Origin: Kitasatospora kifunensis
Lineage (GTDB): Bacteria; Actinomycetota; Actinomycetes; Streptomycetales; Streptomycetaceae
Length of the DNA: 64,000 nucleotides
Assembly (NCBI RefSeq): GCF_014203855.1
Contig: NZ_JACHJV010000001.1
Location: 6,324,001 to 6,388,000 of the forward strand
Reading direction: 5' to 3'
The position numbers were made by a program, and so were the translations under genes. Positions 44,790 through 53,157 of this stretch are shown here, one piece after another. The notes beneath the pieces were generated by a model, which did no database searches, was not told the origin of the DNA, and saw nothing but the letters and a program-made list of their open reading frames with translations. The stretch's first letter is position 1. Every line of letters begins with the position of its first letter.

Positions 44790-46228
44790 CGGGCGGTCGC
44801 CTCGTGGGGGCGTGCTGGGGCCTGGGCCAGCGGCAGGCGCACCACCAGGCGGGCGCCGCGCTCGGTGGCCTCGGCGGTCAGGGTGCCGCCGTGGTGGGTG
44901 GCCAGGTCGCGGGCGATCGCCAGCCCCAGGCCGCTGCCGCCGTGGTCGCGGCTGCGGGCGTCATCCAACCGGGTGAAGCGCTCGAAGACCCGCTCGCGGT
45001 CCGCCTCGGGGATGCCGGGGCCGTCGTCGCGCACCTCCAGGACCGCAGCCCGGCCGCTGCGGGCGAGCCGCAGCAGCACCGTGACCTCCTGCACCGCGAA
45101 GCGCTGCGCGTTGTCCAGCAGGTTGGTCACCACCCGGGTCAGCCACAGGGCGCTGCCGGTCACCGCGACGCCGGGGGCAAGCTCGGCGCGGATCGGCAGC
45201 GGGTCGCCGCGCCGCTTGCCGATCGCCTCCTCCACCAGCTCGGTCAGGTCCAGTTCGTGGCTCGGCACCGGCTCGGCGGAGTCGATCCGGGCCAGCAGCA
45301 GCAGGTCGGCGGCCAGTTGCTGGAGCCGGTCGGTGTCCTCAAGGGCGCCGCTGATCAACTCCGGGCGCAGCGCCGGGTCGTCCACCGCGAGCGCCACCTC
45401 CAGCTGGGTGCGCAGCACCGCGATCGGGCTGCGCAACTCGTGCGAGGCGTCCGCGATGAACTGGCGCTGGCGCTGGCCTGAGGACTCCAGCCGGTCCAGC
45501 GTGCTGTTCATGGTGACGGCCAGCCGGGCGATCTCGTCATGGGTGCGCGGCACCGAGACCCGGCGGTGCAGGTCGCGGTCGCTGATCTCGGCGACCTCGG
45601 CCCGGATCGCCTCCACCGGGCGCAGCGCCCGCCCGGTCACCCACCAGGTGACCCAGGCGACGGTGAGCAGCAGCATCGGCCCGCCCACCGCGAGCGCCGC
45701 GGCCGTGGTCGAGTCGGCGGCGTCGGCGTCCCGCAGCGAGGTGCCGGCGTAGACGGTGACCAGCCCGCCGCCGGTCAGCGTGGTGACCTCCACCACGCTC
45801 TGCCGGTTGCCCCGGCCGAACGGACCGGTGTCCCAGGTGGTGCGCACGATGCCGGGTGCGGTGGGCCGCTGGGTGGCCAACGGCGCTCGGCCCAGCAGGT
45901 TCTGACTCGACGTCAGCACGCGCCCGTCGGCGTCCACCACCTGCAGGAAGTCCGCGCCGTGGGTGGGCGTCAGCAGTGGGTCGAGCTGGTTGGTGTCGGC
46001 GAGTTGGGCCACGGTGGTGGCCTGCGCCTCGGCATCGCTCTCGGCGTTGTGCAGCAGGTTGGCGTCGAGCAGGCCGAGCAGCGCGAGCGAGGCGGCGGCG
46101 AGCGCGATGGCCACCACGGCACTGGCGCCCAGGGTGGCCCTGGCCCGTACCGTCATCGGCCGCAGCCGGCCCAGACCGCGCCTGGGCACGGGCGCCGCCG
46201 CGGAGCCCGGGTGTCGGCTCTCAGCCAC
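44786..46228 (-). CDS. Two-component sensor histidine kinase
   Basis: The 480-residue kinase has membrane helices at about 31-52 and 178-198 flanking an extracellular sensor domain of about 125 residues, then HAMP, HisKA with DASHELRSPI (His262) and HATPase_c with NLLDNAQRF, DDGPGIP and GSGLGLAIA. GTG 46228 lies inside the response-regulator stop region, so the pair is coupled. The stimulus is unknown; given the neighbours an envelope signal is plausible. Confidence 0.93.
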   Translation of the reverse strand: MAESRHPGSAAAPVPRRGLGRLRPMTVRARATLGASAVVAIALAAASLALLGLLDANLLHNAESDAEAQATTVAQLADTNQLDPLLTPTHGADFLQVVDADGRVLTSSQNLLGRAPLATQRPTAPGIVRTTWDTGPFGRGNRQSVVEVTTLTGGGLVTVYAGTSLRDADAADSTTAAALAVGGPMLLLTVAWVTWWVTGRALRPVEAIRAEVAEISDRDLHRRVSVPRTHDEIARLAVTMNSTLDRLESSGQRQRQFIADASHELRSPIAVLRTQLEVALAVDDPALRPELISGALEDTDRLQQLAADLLLLARIDSAEPVPSHELDLTELVEEAIGKRRGDPLPIRAELAPGVAVTGSALWLTRVVTNLLDNAQRFAVQEVTVLLRLARSGRAAVLEVRDDGPGIPEADRERVFERFTRLDDARSRDHGGSGLGLAIARDLATHHGGTLTAEATERGARLVVRLPLAQAPARPHEATAR

Positions 46229-46898
46229 CGTCCGCCGCCAGCCGGTAGCCCACGCCACGCACGGTCTCCAGCGAGCTGCGCCCGAACGGTGCGTCGATCT
46301 TGCGCCGCACCGCGCTGATGTGCACCTCCACCACGTTGGGGTCGCCCTCGAAGGCGCTGTCCCAGATCTGCTCCAGGATCTCGCGCTTGGCCACCACCTC
46401 GCCGGCCCGCTGGGCCAGGTACTCCAGCACCGCGAACTCGCGGGCGGTCAGCTTGATCGGGGTGCCGCCCCGGGTGCAGCTGTGCCGGGCCGGGTCGAGC
46501 ACCAGGTCGCCGAACTCCAGCGACTGCGGGCGCCGCCGCCCGGTGCGCCGGGCCAGCGCGCGCAGCCGGGCCACCAGGACCACGTAGGAGAAGGGCTTGG
46601 AGAGGAAGTCGTCGGCGCCGGTGTCCAGCGCCTCGGCCTCGTCGTACTCGCCGTCCTTGGCGGTGAGCATCAGGATGCCGGCCTCGTTGCCCGCCGCCCG
46701 CAGCCGGGCGCAGACCCGGTAGCCGTTGACACCGGGCAGCATGATGTCCAGCACGATCACGTCGTAGTCGTGTTCGCCGGCCAGCCAGAGCCCCTGCGGC
46801 CCGTCGTGGGCCACATCGACGGTCATCCCCTCGGCCTGCAACCCGCGCTGCAGCGCCGCAGCCAGCCGCCGCTCGTCCTCCACCACCAGTACCCGCAT
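46221..46898 (-). CDS. OmpR-family response regulator
   Basis: The 225-residue regulator has a receiver domain with Asp51 in VLDIMLPG and Lys in LSKPFSY, and an OmpR/PhoB winged helix ending VRGVGYRLA. It partners the overlapping kinase gene. ATG 46898 gives the standard MRVLVVEDE opening; ATG 46904 adds two residues. Direct repeats upstream of the gene are probable binding sites. Confidence 0.95.
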   Translation of the reverse strand: MRVLVVEDERRLAAALQRGLQAEGMTVDVAHDGPQGLWLAGEHDYDVIVLDIMLPGVNGYRVCARLRAAGNEAGILMLTAKDGEYDEAEALDTGADDFLSKPFSYVVLVARLRALARRTGRRRPQSLEFGDLVLDPARHSCTRGGTPIKLTAREFAVLEYLAQRAGEVVAKREILEQIWDSAFEGDPNVVEVHISAVRRKIDAPFGRSSLETVRGVGYRLAADGG

Positions 46899-46931
46899 GG
46901 GCATCAGGATCTCAGGCGCTCCTAAGCGTTT

Positions 46932-46970
46932 GCTGAAGACTCCTTCAGCTCGCTTCAGCCGGGCTTCAGC
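46932..46970 (-). promoter_or_regulatory. Direct repeats in the response-regulator promoter
   Basis: CTTCAGC occurs at 46943-46949, 46953-46959 and 46964-46970, with spacings of 10 and 11 bp, and GCTGAAG in the opposite sense at 46932-46938. Repeats in helical phase are the pattern bound by OmpR-type regulators. They lie 30-70 bp before the regulator start, suggesting autoregulation. Confidence 0.6.
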
Positions 46971-47469
46971 AAGCGCCGCCCATGCTGTGGCGCAGCAGTT
47001 CACGAGAGCGGTTGAGCGGGAGCTGGTGAAGGGGCGCCGTGCCACCGGCCGCCGATCACCGGCATCCCGGTCATCCAGGGCGATTCGGTCGGCAGTTGGC
47101 CGACCCGTCGCAGCCCGGACACCTGGTGTCCGGCCGCGCGCCATGTGGACTCTCGCTGGGCGGCCTACCGTCACGTGCCTGACCGGACTGCCGGCCTGGC
47201 CGGGGGCAGTGGGCCGGCCGTCGCCGGACACCAGGCGACAGCCCGGCCGTCCGGTCCGATCGGCTCGGGCCGGGGTGCCGGGGTGGTCCGTCAGGTTCCT
47301 GACCGAACCCGGCGTGGGGGAGCGGGGGCAGTGTCGGCGCGCGGGCCAGGGATCGGCTCGCGCGCGGTCGGGTGCCCGCTCTCCCAGTTACATCCGTGAG
47401 ACGCAGTGGAGTCGCGGGTGCGGTCTCCGCCGTCGGCGGTGAGCCGCGACCCGCTCTGGAAGGAGCCTG
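46971..47469. other. Intergenic region between divergent genes with a CCGGACACC palindrome
   Basis: No gene is supported here. CCGGACACC-T-GGTGTCCGG at 47115-47133 is a perfect 19-bp palindrome. Part of it returns in inverted form at 47223-47235 (GCCGGACACCAGG), about 90 bp away, so a larger hairpin or two operator sites are possible. This region must hold the promoters of the two-component genes and of the glycosyltransferase operon. Confidence 0.5.
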
Positions 47470-48591
47470 ATGCGGTCGAGACTGCCGCGCCGGATCGTCG
47501 TCGTGTCCGCGAGCGTGGGGGCGGGCCACGACGGCGCCGCCCGCGAACTGGTCCGCCGCTTGCAGGCGGCCGGGTTCGACGCCGAGTGCCACGACTTCCT
47601 CGACCTGCTGCCGCGCGGCTGCGGTCGGCTGCTGCGCGGCAGTTACGCGCTGGAGCTGAAGGTCGCGCCCTGGGCCTGGGGCTGGCTGCTGCGCGGGCTG
47701 GAGAAGCACAAGCTCTCCGCGACGCTGGTCGGCGCGCTCTTCGCGGTGGCCGGCGGGCGGCGGACCAGGAAGCTGGTCGGGGCCGAGGTCGGCGCGGTGG
47801 TCTCCACCTACCCGCTGGCCAGCCAGGCGCTGGGACGGCTGCGCCGACGCGGGCGCCTGTCGGTGCCGGTGGCCACCTTCCTCACCGACATGTCGGTGCA
47901 CCCGCTCTGGGTGGCCGAGGGCGTGGACCTGCACCTGGCGCTGCACCCGGTCGCCGCCGACCAGGCGCAGCGGCACGGCGCGCGCCAGGTGGAGATCTGC
48001 GACCCGCTGGTCGGCCCGGCCTTCCGCCCGGCCCGCTCGGCGGCCGAGCGGCTGCGCGAGCGAGCCCGCTTCGGGCTGCCCGCCGAGGGACCGATCGCGC
48101 TGGTCACCGCCGGCTCCTGGGGAGTCGGCGAAGTCGAGCTGACGGCGCGGGAGATCGCCGCCTCGGGGGTGGCCGTGCCGGTCACCGTCTGCGGGCACAA
48201 CGAGGCGCTGCGGGAGAAGCTGGCAGCCGACGGCCACGGCGTGGCACTCGGCTGGGTGGACGACATGCCGGCCCTGCTGCGGGCCTGCGACGTGGTGGTG
48301 CAGAACGCCGGCGGCCTCACCTCGCTGGAGGCGATCGCCAGCGGGATACCGGTGGTCAGCTACCGTTGCCTGCCGGGGCACGGGGTGACCAACGCGGCCG
48401 CGCTGGACGAGGCGGGGCTGGCCGGCTGGATCCGCGAGGAGAAGCAGCTCGGGGCCGAGCTGGCCGAGGCGCTCGCCGAGGGACCGGCGCCGCGTCGGCG
48501 CGCCGCCGCCCGCCCCGACCACATCGTGGCCGACCTGGCGGGTGGCCTGCCCGAGACGAGTTTGCCCTCGATCGTTAAGGTGGCCTCGTGA
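47470..48591 (+). CDS. MGDG-synthase-like glycosyltransferase
   Basis: The 373-residue GT-B protein has the N-terminal MGDG-synthase motif VVVSASVGAGHDGAARELVR and a GT28-like C-terminal half with LGWVDDMPALLRACDVVVQNAGGLTSLEAIASGIP (positions about 253-295). Such enzymes transfer hexoses to diacylglycerol or related lipids at the membrane. GGAAGGAG precedes ATG 47470. The stop overlaps the deacetylase start (GTGA), so the two act together, probably on cell-envelope glycolipids or glycans. Confidence 0.88.
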   Translation: MRSRLPRRIVVVSASVGAGHDGAARELVRRLQAAGFDAECHDFLDLLPRGCGRLLRGSYALELKVAPWAWGWLLRGLEKHKLSATLVGALFAVAGGRRTRKLVGAEVGAVVSTYPLASQALGRLRRRGRLSVPVATFLTDMSVHPLWVAEGVDLHLALHPVAADQAQRHGARQVEICDPLVGPAFRPARSAAERLRERARFGLPAEGPIALVTAGSWGVGEVELTAREIAASGVAVPVTVCGHNEALREKLAADGHGVALGWVDDMPALLRACDVVVQNAGGLTSLEAIASGIPVVSYRCLPGHGVTNAAALDEAGLAGWIREEKQLGAELAEALAEGPAPRRRAAARPDHIVADLAGGLPETSLPSIVKVAS

Positions 48592-49301
48592 AGGCGACCC
48601 GCGCGCTGGCGCTGACCGCCGGCGCCCTCGCGGTGGGCCACAGCCTGCCCGCGCTCACCTCGCTCGGCCCGCTGCGCCCGCTGCTCGCCCCGCGGTTGAG
48701 CGGCCCCGGCGACCCGGGGCACGTCGCGCTGACCTTCGACGACGGTCCGGACCCGGCCTCGACCCCGCTCTTCCTGGCCGAGCTGGCGAAGACCGGCACC
48801 AAGGCGACCTTCTTCCTGCTCGGCCGGATGCTGCAGCGCACCCCCGAGCTGGGCCGCGAACTGGTCGACGCCGGGCACGAGGTGGCGGTGCACGGCTGGG
48901 AACACCGTCCGCTGCTGATCCGCTCGCCCCGGGCCACCCGCGACGACGTGGCGCGGGCCCGCGACCTGGTGGCCTCCATCACCGGGCAGCAGCCGCGCTG
49001 GTACCGCCCGCCGTACGGGGTGCTGAGCGCCTCCGCGCTCTACGCGGCCAAGGAGAACGGGCTCACCCCGGTGCTCTGGACCCACTGGGGACAGGACTGG
49101 ACGGCCTCCGCCACGCCCGAGTCGGTGCTGCGCACGCTCACCCGCGCCCCGCTGGCCGGCGGCACCGTGCTGCTGCACGACTCGGACTGCACCTCGGCGC
49201 CGCAGTCCTGGCGCGCCACGCTGGGCGCGCTGCCGCGACTGCTCGAACTGTGCGCGGCCCGCGGGCTCGAGGTCGGCCCGCTGCGCGACCACGGGATCTA
49301 G
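48588..49301 (+). CDS. NodB-type polysaccharide deacetylase
   Basis: The 237-residue protein has a hydrophobic N-terminus that may be an uncleaved signal or anchor. The NodB domain has TFDDGPDP (Asp51, Asp52), HGWEH (His102, His106) and RPPYG, the metal- and acetate-binding motifs of carbohydrate esterase family 4. It removes acetyl groups from amino sugars. It is coupled to the glycosyltransferase gene. Its TAG stop falls at the insertion point of a MITE-like element, so the original C-terminus may have differed. Confidence 0.9.
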   Translation: MKATRALALTAGALAVGHSLPALTSLGPLRPLLAPRLSGPGDPGHVALTFDDGPDPASTPLFLAELAKTGTKATFFLLGRMLQRTPELGRELVDAGHEVAVHGWEHRPLLIRSPRATRDDVARARDLVASITGQQPRWYRPPYGVLSASALYAAKENGLTPVLWTHWGQDWTASATPESVLRTLTRAPLAGGTVLLHDSDCTSAPQSWRATLGALPRLLELCAARGLEVGPLRDHGI

Positions 49302-49491
49302 GCCCTGTCCGGCCGATCTTGCCGGGCGCGCGACGCCGGGCATCCCGGCTGGACGCACGCCCGAATCGCCCAAGTACGGCCCAGTACGAGGACGACTCGG
49401 GCGCACGCCCAGCCGGGCGCCGTGGGGGCACCTCCCGGCCGAAGGCTGGGGGAGCCGCGCGCTGATCCGACAAGACCGGCCGGACAGGGCC
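49301..49491. mobile_element. MITE-like element, 191 bp, with 21-bp terminal inverted repeats and TA target duplication
   Basis: The left end (49301-49321, GGCCCTGTCCGGCCGATCTTG shortened here to its first part GGCCCTGTCCGGCCG) and right end (49471-49491) are inverted copies with one mismatch. Both ends abut TA within CTAG, the site preferred by IS630/Tc1-type elements. The interior forms further nested inverted repeats (CCCGGCTGGACGCACGCCCG against its diverged complement) and codes for nothing. It contributes the G of the TAG stop codon of the deacetylase gene. Confidence 0.75.
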
Positions 49492-49546
49492 TAGTTCCTC
49501 AACTGACTCGGGCCGGCCTGGCGTCCAGGCCGGCCCCGAGCGGTCG

Positions 49547-50836
49547 TCAGCTCGTGGCCGGGCGCAGCACCACCGGCAGGTGCCGGTGGCCGTTGGAGAT
49601 GAACGACTCCATCGGCGTCAACTCGCCCTCGGCCAGCGCCAGATCGGGGAACCGCTCGAAGAGCGCAGGCAGCGCGACGACGGCTTCCAGGCGGGCCAGC
49701 GGGGCGCCCAGGCAGAAGTGCGCGCCGTGGCCGAAGGCGACGTGGTCCTTGACCGCCCTGGTGAGGTCGAAGGTGTCCGCGTCCGCGCCGTGCACCGCCT
49801 CGTCGCGCCCGGCGGCGGCGTAGGCCATCATGATCGCCTCGCCCTTGCGGATCAGTACGTCGCCGGCCTGGACGTCCTCCACCGCGTAGCGCAGCGGCAG
49901 GTTGGCCACCGGCGACTGGACCCGCAGCGTCTCGTCGATCACGTCGTTCCAGGAGGCCTGGCCCGAGCGGACCAGGGCCAGCTGCTCGGGGTGGGTCAGC
50001 AGCAGGTGGATCGCGTTGTCCAGCAGGTTGACGGTGGTCTCGTGGCCGGCGCTGATCACCAGCAGCAGGGTGTCGAGCAGTTCCTGCTCGGTGAGCCTGC
50101 TGCGGCCCTCAGCGTTCTCGGCGTTCTTGGCGTTCTGGGCGTTCCCGGCGTTCCCGGCGTCTTCCTCGGTGTCCCGGGCCTCGATCAGCGCGCTGGTCAG
50201 GTCGTCGCCGGGCTCCTTGCGCTTGATCGCCACCAGCTCGCCGAGGATCCGGTAGACCTCCCCGACGTTGGCCTGCGCGGCCTCGGGCGTGATGGTGGTG
50301 TCGAAGAAGCCGTCCACGCAGGCGCGCAGGCCCGGGTGGAGGTGCGCGGGGACGCCGAACAGCTCGCAGATCACCTGGATCGGCAGCGGGTAGGCGTACC
50401 CCTCGCGCAGGTCGGCCGCGGTGCCGGCGGGGGTGGCGGCGAGCGCGGTCAGCAGGTCCTCGGTGATCTGCTCGACCCGCGGACGCAGCGCCTCGGTGCG
50501 CCGGTTGGTGAAGGCGCCGGCTACCAGGCGGCGCAGTCGGCGGTGCTCGGGGCCGTAGGCGGTGAACATGTTGTCCACCGCTACCCAGATCATCAGCGGC
50601 CAGTCGGCGGGCACCTCACCGTTGACGAAGGCGGACCAGTGCTGCCGGGCGCTCTTGGAGACCTTGGGGTCGGCCAGCAGCTGCTTGACCAACCGCTGGC
50701 TGCTTACCGACCACGCAACCACGCCACCAGGGAGCTCCACCTGGGCCACCGGCCCGTCCTGGTGGATGCGGCGGGCCTCGCCGTGGATGTCGCTTCCGCT
50801 CGGGTCGATCCGGAAGGGGCAGCGGTCGGGTTCCAT
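49547..50836 (-). CDS. Cytochrome P450, CYP154-like, of conservon 2
   Basis: The 429-residue P450 has the I-helix AGHETT, K-helix ETLR (intact E-x-x-R) and heme loop FGHGAHFCLGAPLAR with the Cys ligand. GGAGG precedes ATG 50836. Its place after a CYP157-like gene in a conservon matches the CYP157-CYP154 pairs of streptomycetes. A 9-bp repeat at 50112-50156 inserts NA-rich residues between the F/G region and the I helix. The substrate is unknown; a ferredoxin from elsewhere must donate electrons. Confidence 0.9.
   Translation of the reverse strand: MEPDRCPFRIDPSGSDIHGEARRIHQDGPVAQVELPGGVVAWSVSSQRLVKQLLADPKVSKSARQHWSAFVNGEVPADWPLMIWVAVDNMFTAYGPEHRRLRRLVAGAFTNRRTEALRPRVEQITEDLLTALAATPAGTAADLREGYAYPLPIQVICELFGVPAHLHPGLRACVDGFFDTTITPEAAQANVGEVYRILGELVAIKRKEPGDDLTSALIEARDTEEDAGNAGNAQNAKNAENAEGRSRLTEQELLDTLLLVISAGHETTVNLLDNAIHLLLTHPEQLALVRSGQASWNDVIDETLRVQSPVANLPLRYAVEDVQAGDVLIRKGEAIMMAYAAAGRDEAVHGADADTFDLTRAVKDHVAFGHGAHFCLGAPLARLEAVVALPALFERFPDLALAEGELTPMESFISNGHRHLPVVLRPATS
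50112..50156. repeat. 9-bp coding tandem repeat in the CYP154-like gene
   Basis: Five GCGTTCnnG units lie in frame and encode repeated Asn-Ala-x triplets. The array is a likely site of length variation in a surface loop. Confidence 0.8.
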
Positions 50837-52200
50837 GGACGGCCTCCAGAGACGTTGTCGGGTGCGGTCGGCGCCGGACGGGAGTTGGCGACGGCCGGGT
50901 GGGGCGCGGTGGGAACGGCGGCGGCAGTGGTGAAGGGGGTGGTGACGGCGGCGGCCCGGGCGATCGGCGCGGTGCCGGTGGCCGGCGGGAAGTGCACCGG
51001 CAGTTCGGCCAGTGCGCGGTGGAACGGCCCTGGACGCCAACGGAGTTCGTCGGGCTTGACGGCCAACTCCAGGTCGGGCAGCCGGTCCAGCAGCTTCTCG
51101 ACGGCCACCGAGGCGATCAGCCGGGCCGAGCTCTGCGCGGGGCAGGCGTGCGGGCCCGCACTCCAGGCCAGGTGGGCCCGGTTGCCGCCGCGCGGCTGCC
51201 CGGCCAGCGCCGGGTCGGTGTTGGCGGCCGCGAAGCTGACCACCACGGGTTCGCCCGCCGGCAGCAGCACGCCGCTCAACTCGACGTCCCGAACCGGGAA
51301 GTGCACCGCGTAGTTGGCCATCGGCGGGTCGGTCCACAGCACTTCGTCCAGCGCGTCGTCCACCGGCAGGGTGCCGCCCGCCAGATCGCCGGCGAAGCGG
51401 TCGTCGGAGAGCAGCAGCCGCAGGGTGTTGCTGATCAGGTTGAGCTGCGGCTCGGTGCCCGCGCCCATCAGCAGCACCAGGTGGTGCAGCATCTCCTCGT
51501 CGGTCAGCCCGGCCGGGTGGGCCATCAGCCAGCTGGTCACGTCGGCACCCGGCTCGGCCCGCTTGAGCGCGACCAACTCCAAGAGTGCATCGGTGAGTTC
51601 GGCGTTGGCCCGCTCGGCGTCGACGCCGTCGAAGATGCCTGCCATGCCGCTCACCAGGCGGTCGCCCAGGTGCGCGGGGGAGCCGAACAGCTCGTTGAAG
51701 ACCAGCAGCGGCAGCGCCCTGGCGTAGTCGGCCACCAGGTCGGCCGTCCCGCGCCCGGCGAAGTGGTCGATCAGCCGGTCGGCGCTGCGCTCGACGTAGC
51801 TTCGCAGCGCGTTCGGGTCGATCCGCTCCAGCGAGTCGGTCACCGCGCCGCGCAGCCGGTCGTGCGTGTCGCCGTCGCTGAACAGGCAGTTGGGGCGGTG
51901 GGCCATCATCGGCACGGCCGGGTTGTCGGGCGTGACCCGGCCGTCCGCCAGGCCCCGCCAGCGGCGCGAGTCCTTGGAGAAGGTCTCCGGGCTGCGCAGT
52001 ACGGTCAGCGCCGCCTGGTAGGAGAGCGCCAGGGTCGCGGTGGCACCGGGGTAGAGCTCGACCGGGGCGAGTGGTCCGTACGCCCGCAGGCGGGCGTAGA
52101 CGGCGGCCGGGTCGGTGGCGAACTCCTCGCCGTAGAGCGGGAAGCCGGGGTGCCGCGGCTGGTGGGCCGGGCAACCCGGCGGTGGCGCAGGGGCGTTCAC
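50704..52200 (-). CDS. Cytochrome P450, CYP157-like, of conservon 2 (no E-x-x-R)
   Basis: The 498-residue protein has an I-helix GAGTEPQ (about 246-252) and heme loop SAGPHACPAQ with Cys353. Where E-x-x-R is expected it has D285-E-V-L-W289, lacking the Arg. CYP157 enzymes are known to lack E-x-x-R (CYP157C1 has EQSLW), which supports the assignment. GTG 52200 overlaps the cvnD stop. The last 95 or so residues after VHFPP are low complexity and the frame overlaps the CYP154 gene by 133 bp, which suggests a lost stop or a frameshift near 50840-50990. Confidence 0.88.
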   Translation of the reverse strand: MNAPAPPPGCPAHQPRHPGFPLYGEEFATDPAAVYARLRAYGPLAPVELYPGATATLALSYQAALTVLRSPETFSKDSRRWRGLADGRVTPDNPAVPMMAHRPNCLFSDGDTHDRLRGAVTDSLERIDPNALRSYVERSADRLIDHFAGRGTADLVADYARALPLLVFNELFGSPAHLGDRLVSGMAGIFDGVDAERANAELTDALLELVALKRAEPGADVTSWLMAHPAGLTDEEMLHHLVLLMGAGTEPQLNLISNTLRLLLSDDRFAGDLAGGTLPVDDALDEVLWTDPPMANYAVHFPVRDVELSGVLLPAGEPVVVSFAAANTDPALAGQPRGGNRAHLAWSAGPHACPAQSSARLIASVAVEKLLDRLPDLELAVKPDELRWRPGPFHRALAELPVHFPPATGTAPIARAAAVTTPFTTAAAVPTAPHPAVANSRPAPTAPDNVSGGRPWNPTAAPSGSTRAEATSTARPAASTRTGRWPRWSSLVAWLRGR

Positions 52201-52823
52201 GCGGACTCCTGGTCGGTCTGGCGAAGTAGGTACTGGACGAGTGAGATCAGCGCCCGGGTGGCCGACTCCTGGTCGCGGGCGTCGCACATCACCAGCGGCG
52301 TGCTGGGCAGCAGGTCGAGCGCCTCGCGCAGCTCGTCCTCGGCGAACTCCGGTGCGCCGTCGAAGCGGTTGACCGCCACGGCGTACGGCAGCCCGTGCTC
52401 CTCCAGCAGATCCATCACCGGGAAGGAGTTCTCCAGGCGCCGGGTGTCGGCGAGCACCAGGGCGCCCAGCGCGCCCAGCGTCATGTCCCGCCACAGTGGG
52501 GTGAAGCGCTGCTGGCCGGGGGCTCCGAACAGGTAGAGGACCAGGCTCTGACTGAGCGTCAGGCGACCGAAGTCCATCGCGACCGTGGTGGTCTCCTTGT
52601 GCGGCACGCCGGTCAGGTCGTCCACCAGCACGCTCGCCTCGGTCATCGGCTCCTCGGTGCGCAGCGGCTCGATCTCCGAGAGGGTGCCGACGAACGTGGT
52701 CTTGCCGACCGCGAAGTGACCGGTGATCAGCAGCTTGACGGCGGTCTGGATCCCCTCGCCCAGGTAGCTGACCTGCCCGGGGGCAGGCGCGGTGAGGGTG
52801 TCAGAGCCGGGCGCGGAGACCAT
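52197..52823 (-). CDS. cvnD: Conservon 2 CvnD: Ras-like GTP-binding protein
   Basis: The 208-residue GTPase has P-loop GHFAVGKTTF, switch TTVAMDFGRL, G3-like LFGAPGQQRF and G4-like NRFD. Its start overlaps cvnC by 23 bp and its stop overlaps the CYP157 start (GTGA). With CvnA-C it forms the membrane G-protein-like complex; the attached P450s are the probable effectors. Confidence 0.95.
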   Translation of the reverse strand: MVSAPGSDTLTAPAPGQVSYLGEGIQTAVKLLITGHFAVGKTTFVGTLSEIEPLRTEEPMTEASVLVDDLTGVPHKETTTVAMDFGRLTLSQSLVLYLFGAPGQQRFTPLWRDMTLGALGALVLADTRRLENSFPVMDLLEEHGLPYAVAVNRFDGAPEFAEDELREALDLLPSTPLVMCDARDQESATRALISLVQYLLRQTDQESA

Positions 52824-53157
52824 CGAGCACCTCCTGGAGCAGTTGGTGGGTGGGGAGTTGGGCTCGCGGCACGGCGGCCCTGGTGATCAGATGGCCGCTG
52901 TCGACCAGGTCGCCGAGCAGCACCTTGGTGACGCTGACCGGCAGACGCAGGTGCGCGGCCACCTCGGCGAGCGAGAGCGAGCCGTGTAAGCACAGCTCCA
53001 CCAGCCGTCGCTGCTCCGGGCTGAGCCCGGCCGTGGGGCGATCCGGCATCGCGGTGACCAGGGTGACCAGGTCGAAGGTGTTGCGGGTGGGCTCGAACCG
53101 CCCGTTGGTCACCACGTAGGGCCGCACCAGGCCCCGATCGCGCCGCCCGGCGCTCAC
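52801..53157 (-). CDS. cvnC: Conservon 2 CvnC: DUF742 protein
   Basis: The 118-residue DUF742 protein has VRPYVVTNGRFEPTRNTFDL and a winged-helix C-terminal half (SLAEVAAHLRLPVSVTKVLL). It is shorter than its counterpart in conservon 1 because it lacks a long N-terminal tail. ATG 53157 overlaps the cvnB stop by 4 bp. Confidence 0.94.
   Translation of the reverse strand: MSAGRRDRGLVRPYVVTNGRFEPTRNTFDLVTLVTAMPDRPTAGLSPEQRRLVELCLHGSLSLAEVAAHLRLPVSVTKVLLGDLVDSGHLITRAAVPRAQLPTHQLLQEVLDGLRARL

Noticed and set aside
47145..47399. A short open frame between the two-component genes and the glycosyltransferase
   Set aside because: It has no ribosome-binding site and runs through palindromes; amino-acid content is typical of random high-GC DNA.
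49547..52174. An 875-residue frame suggesting a double P450 protein
   Set aside because: Only the part after ATG 50836 is P450 in this frame. The upstream half is the other P450 gene read out of frame.
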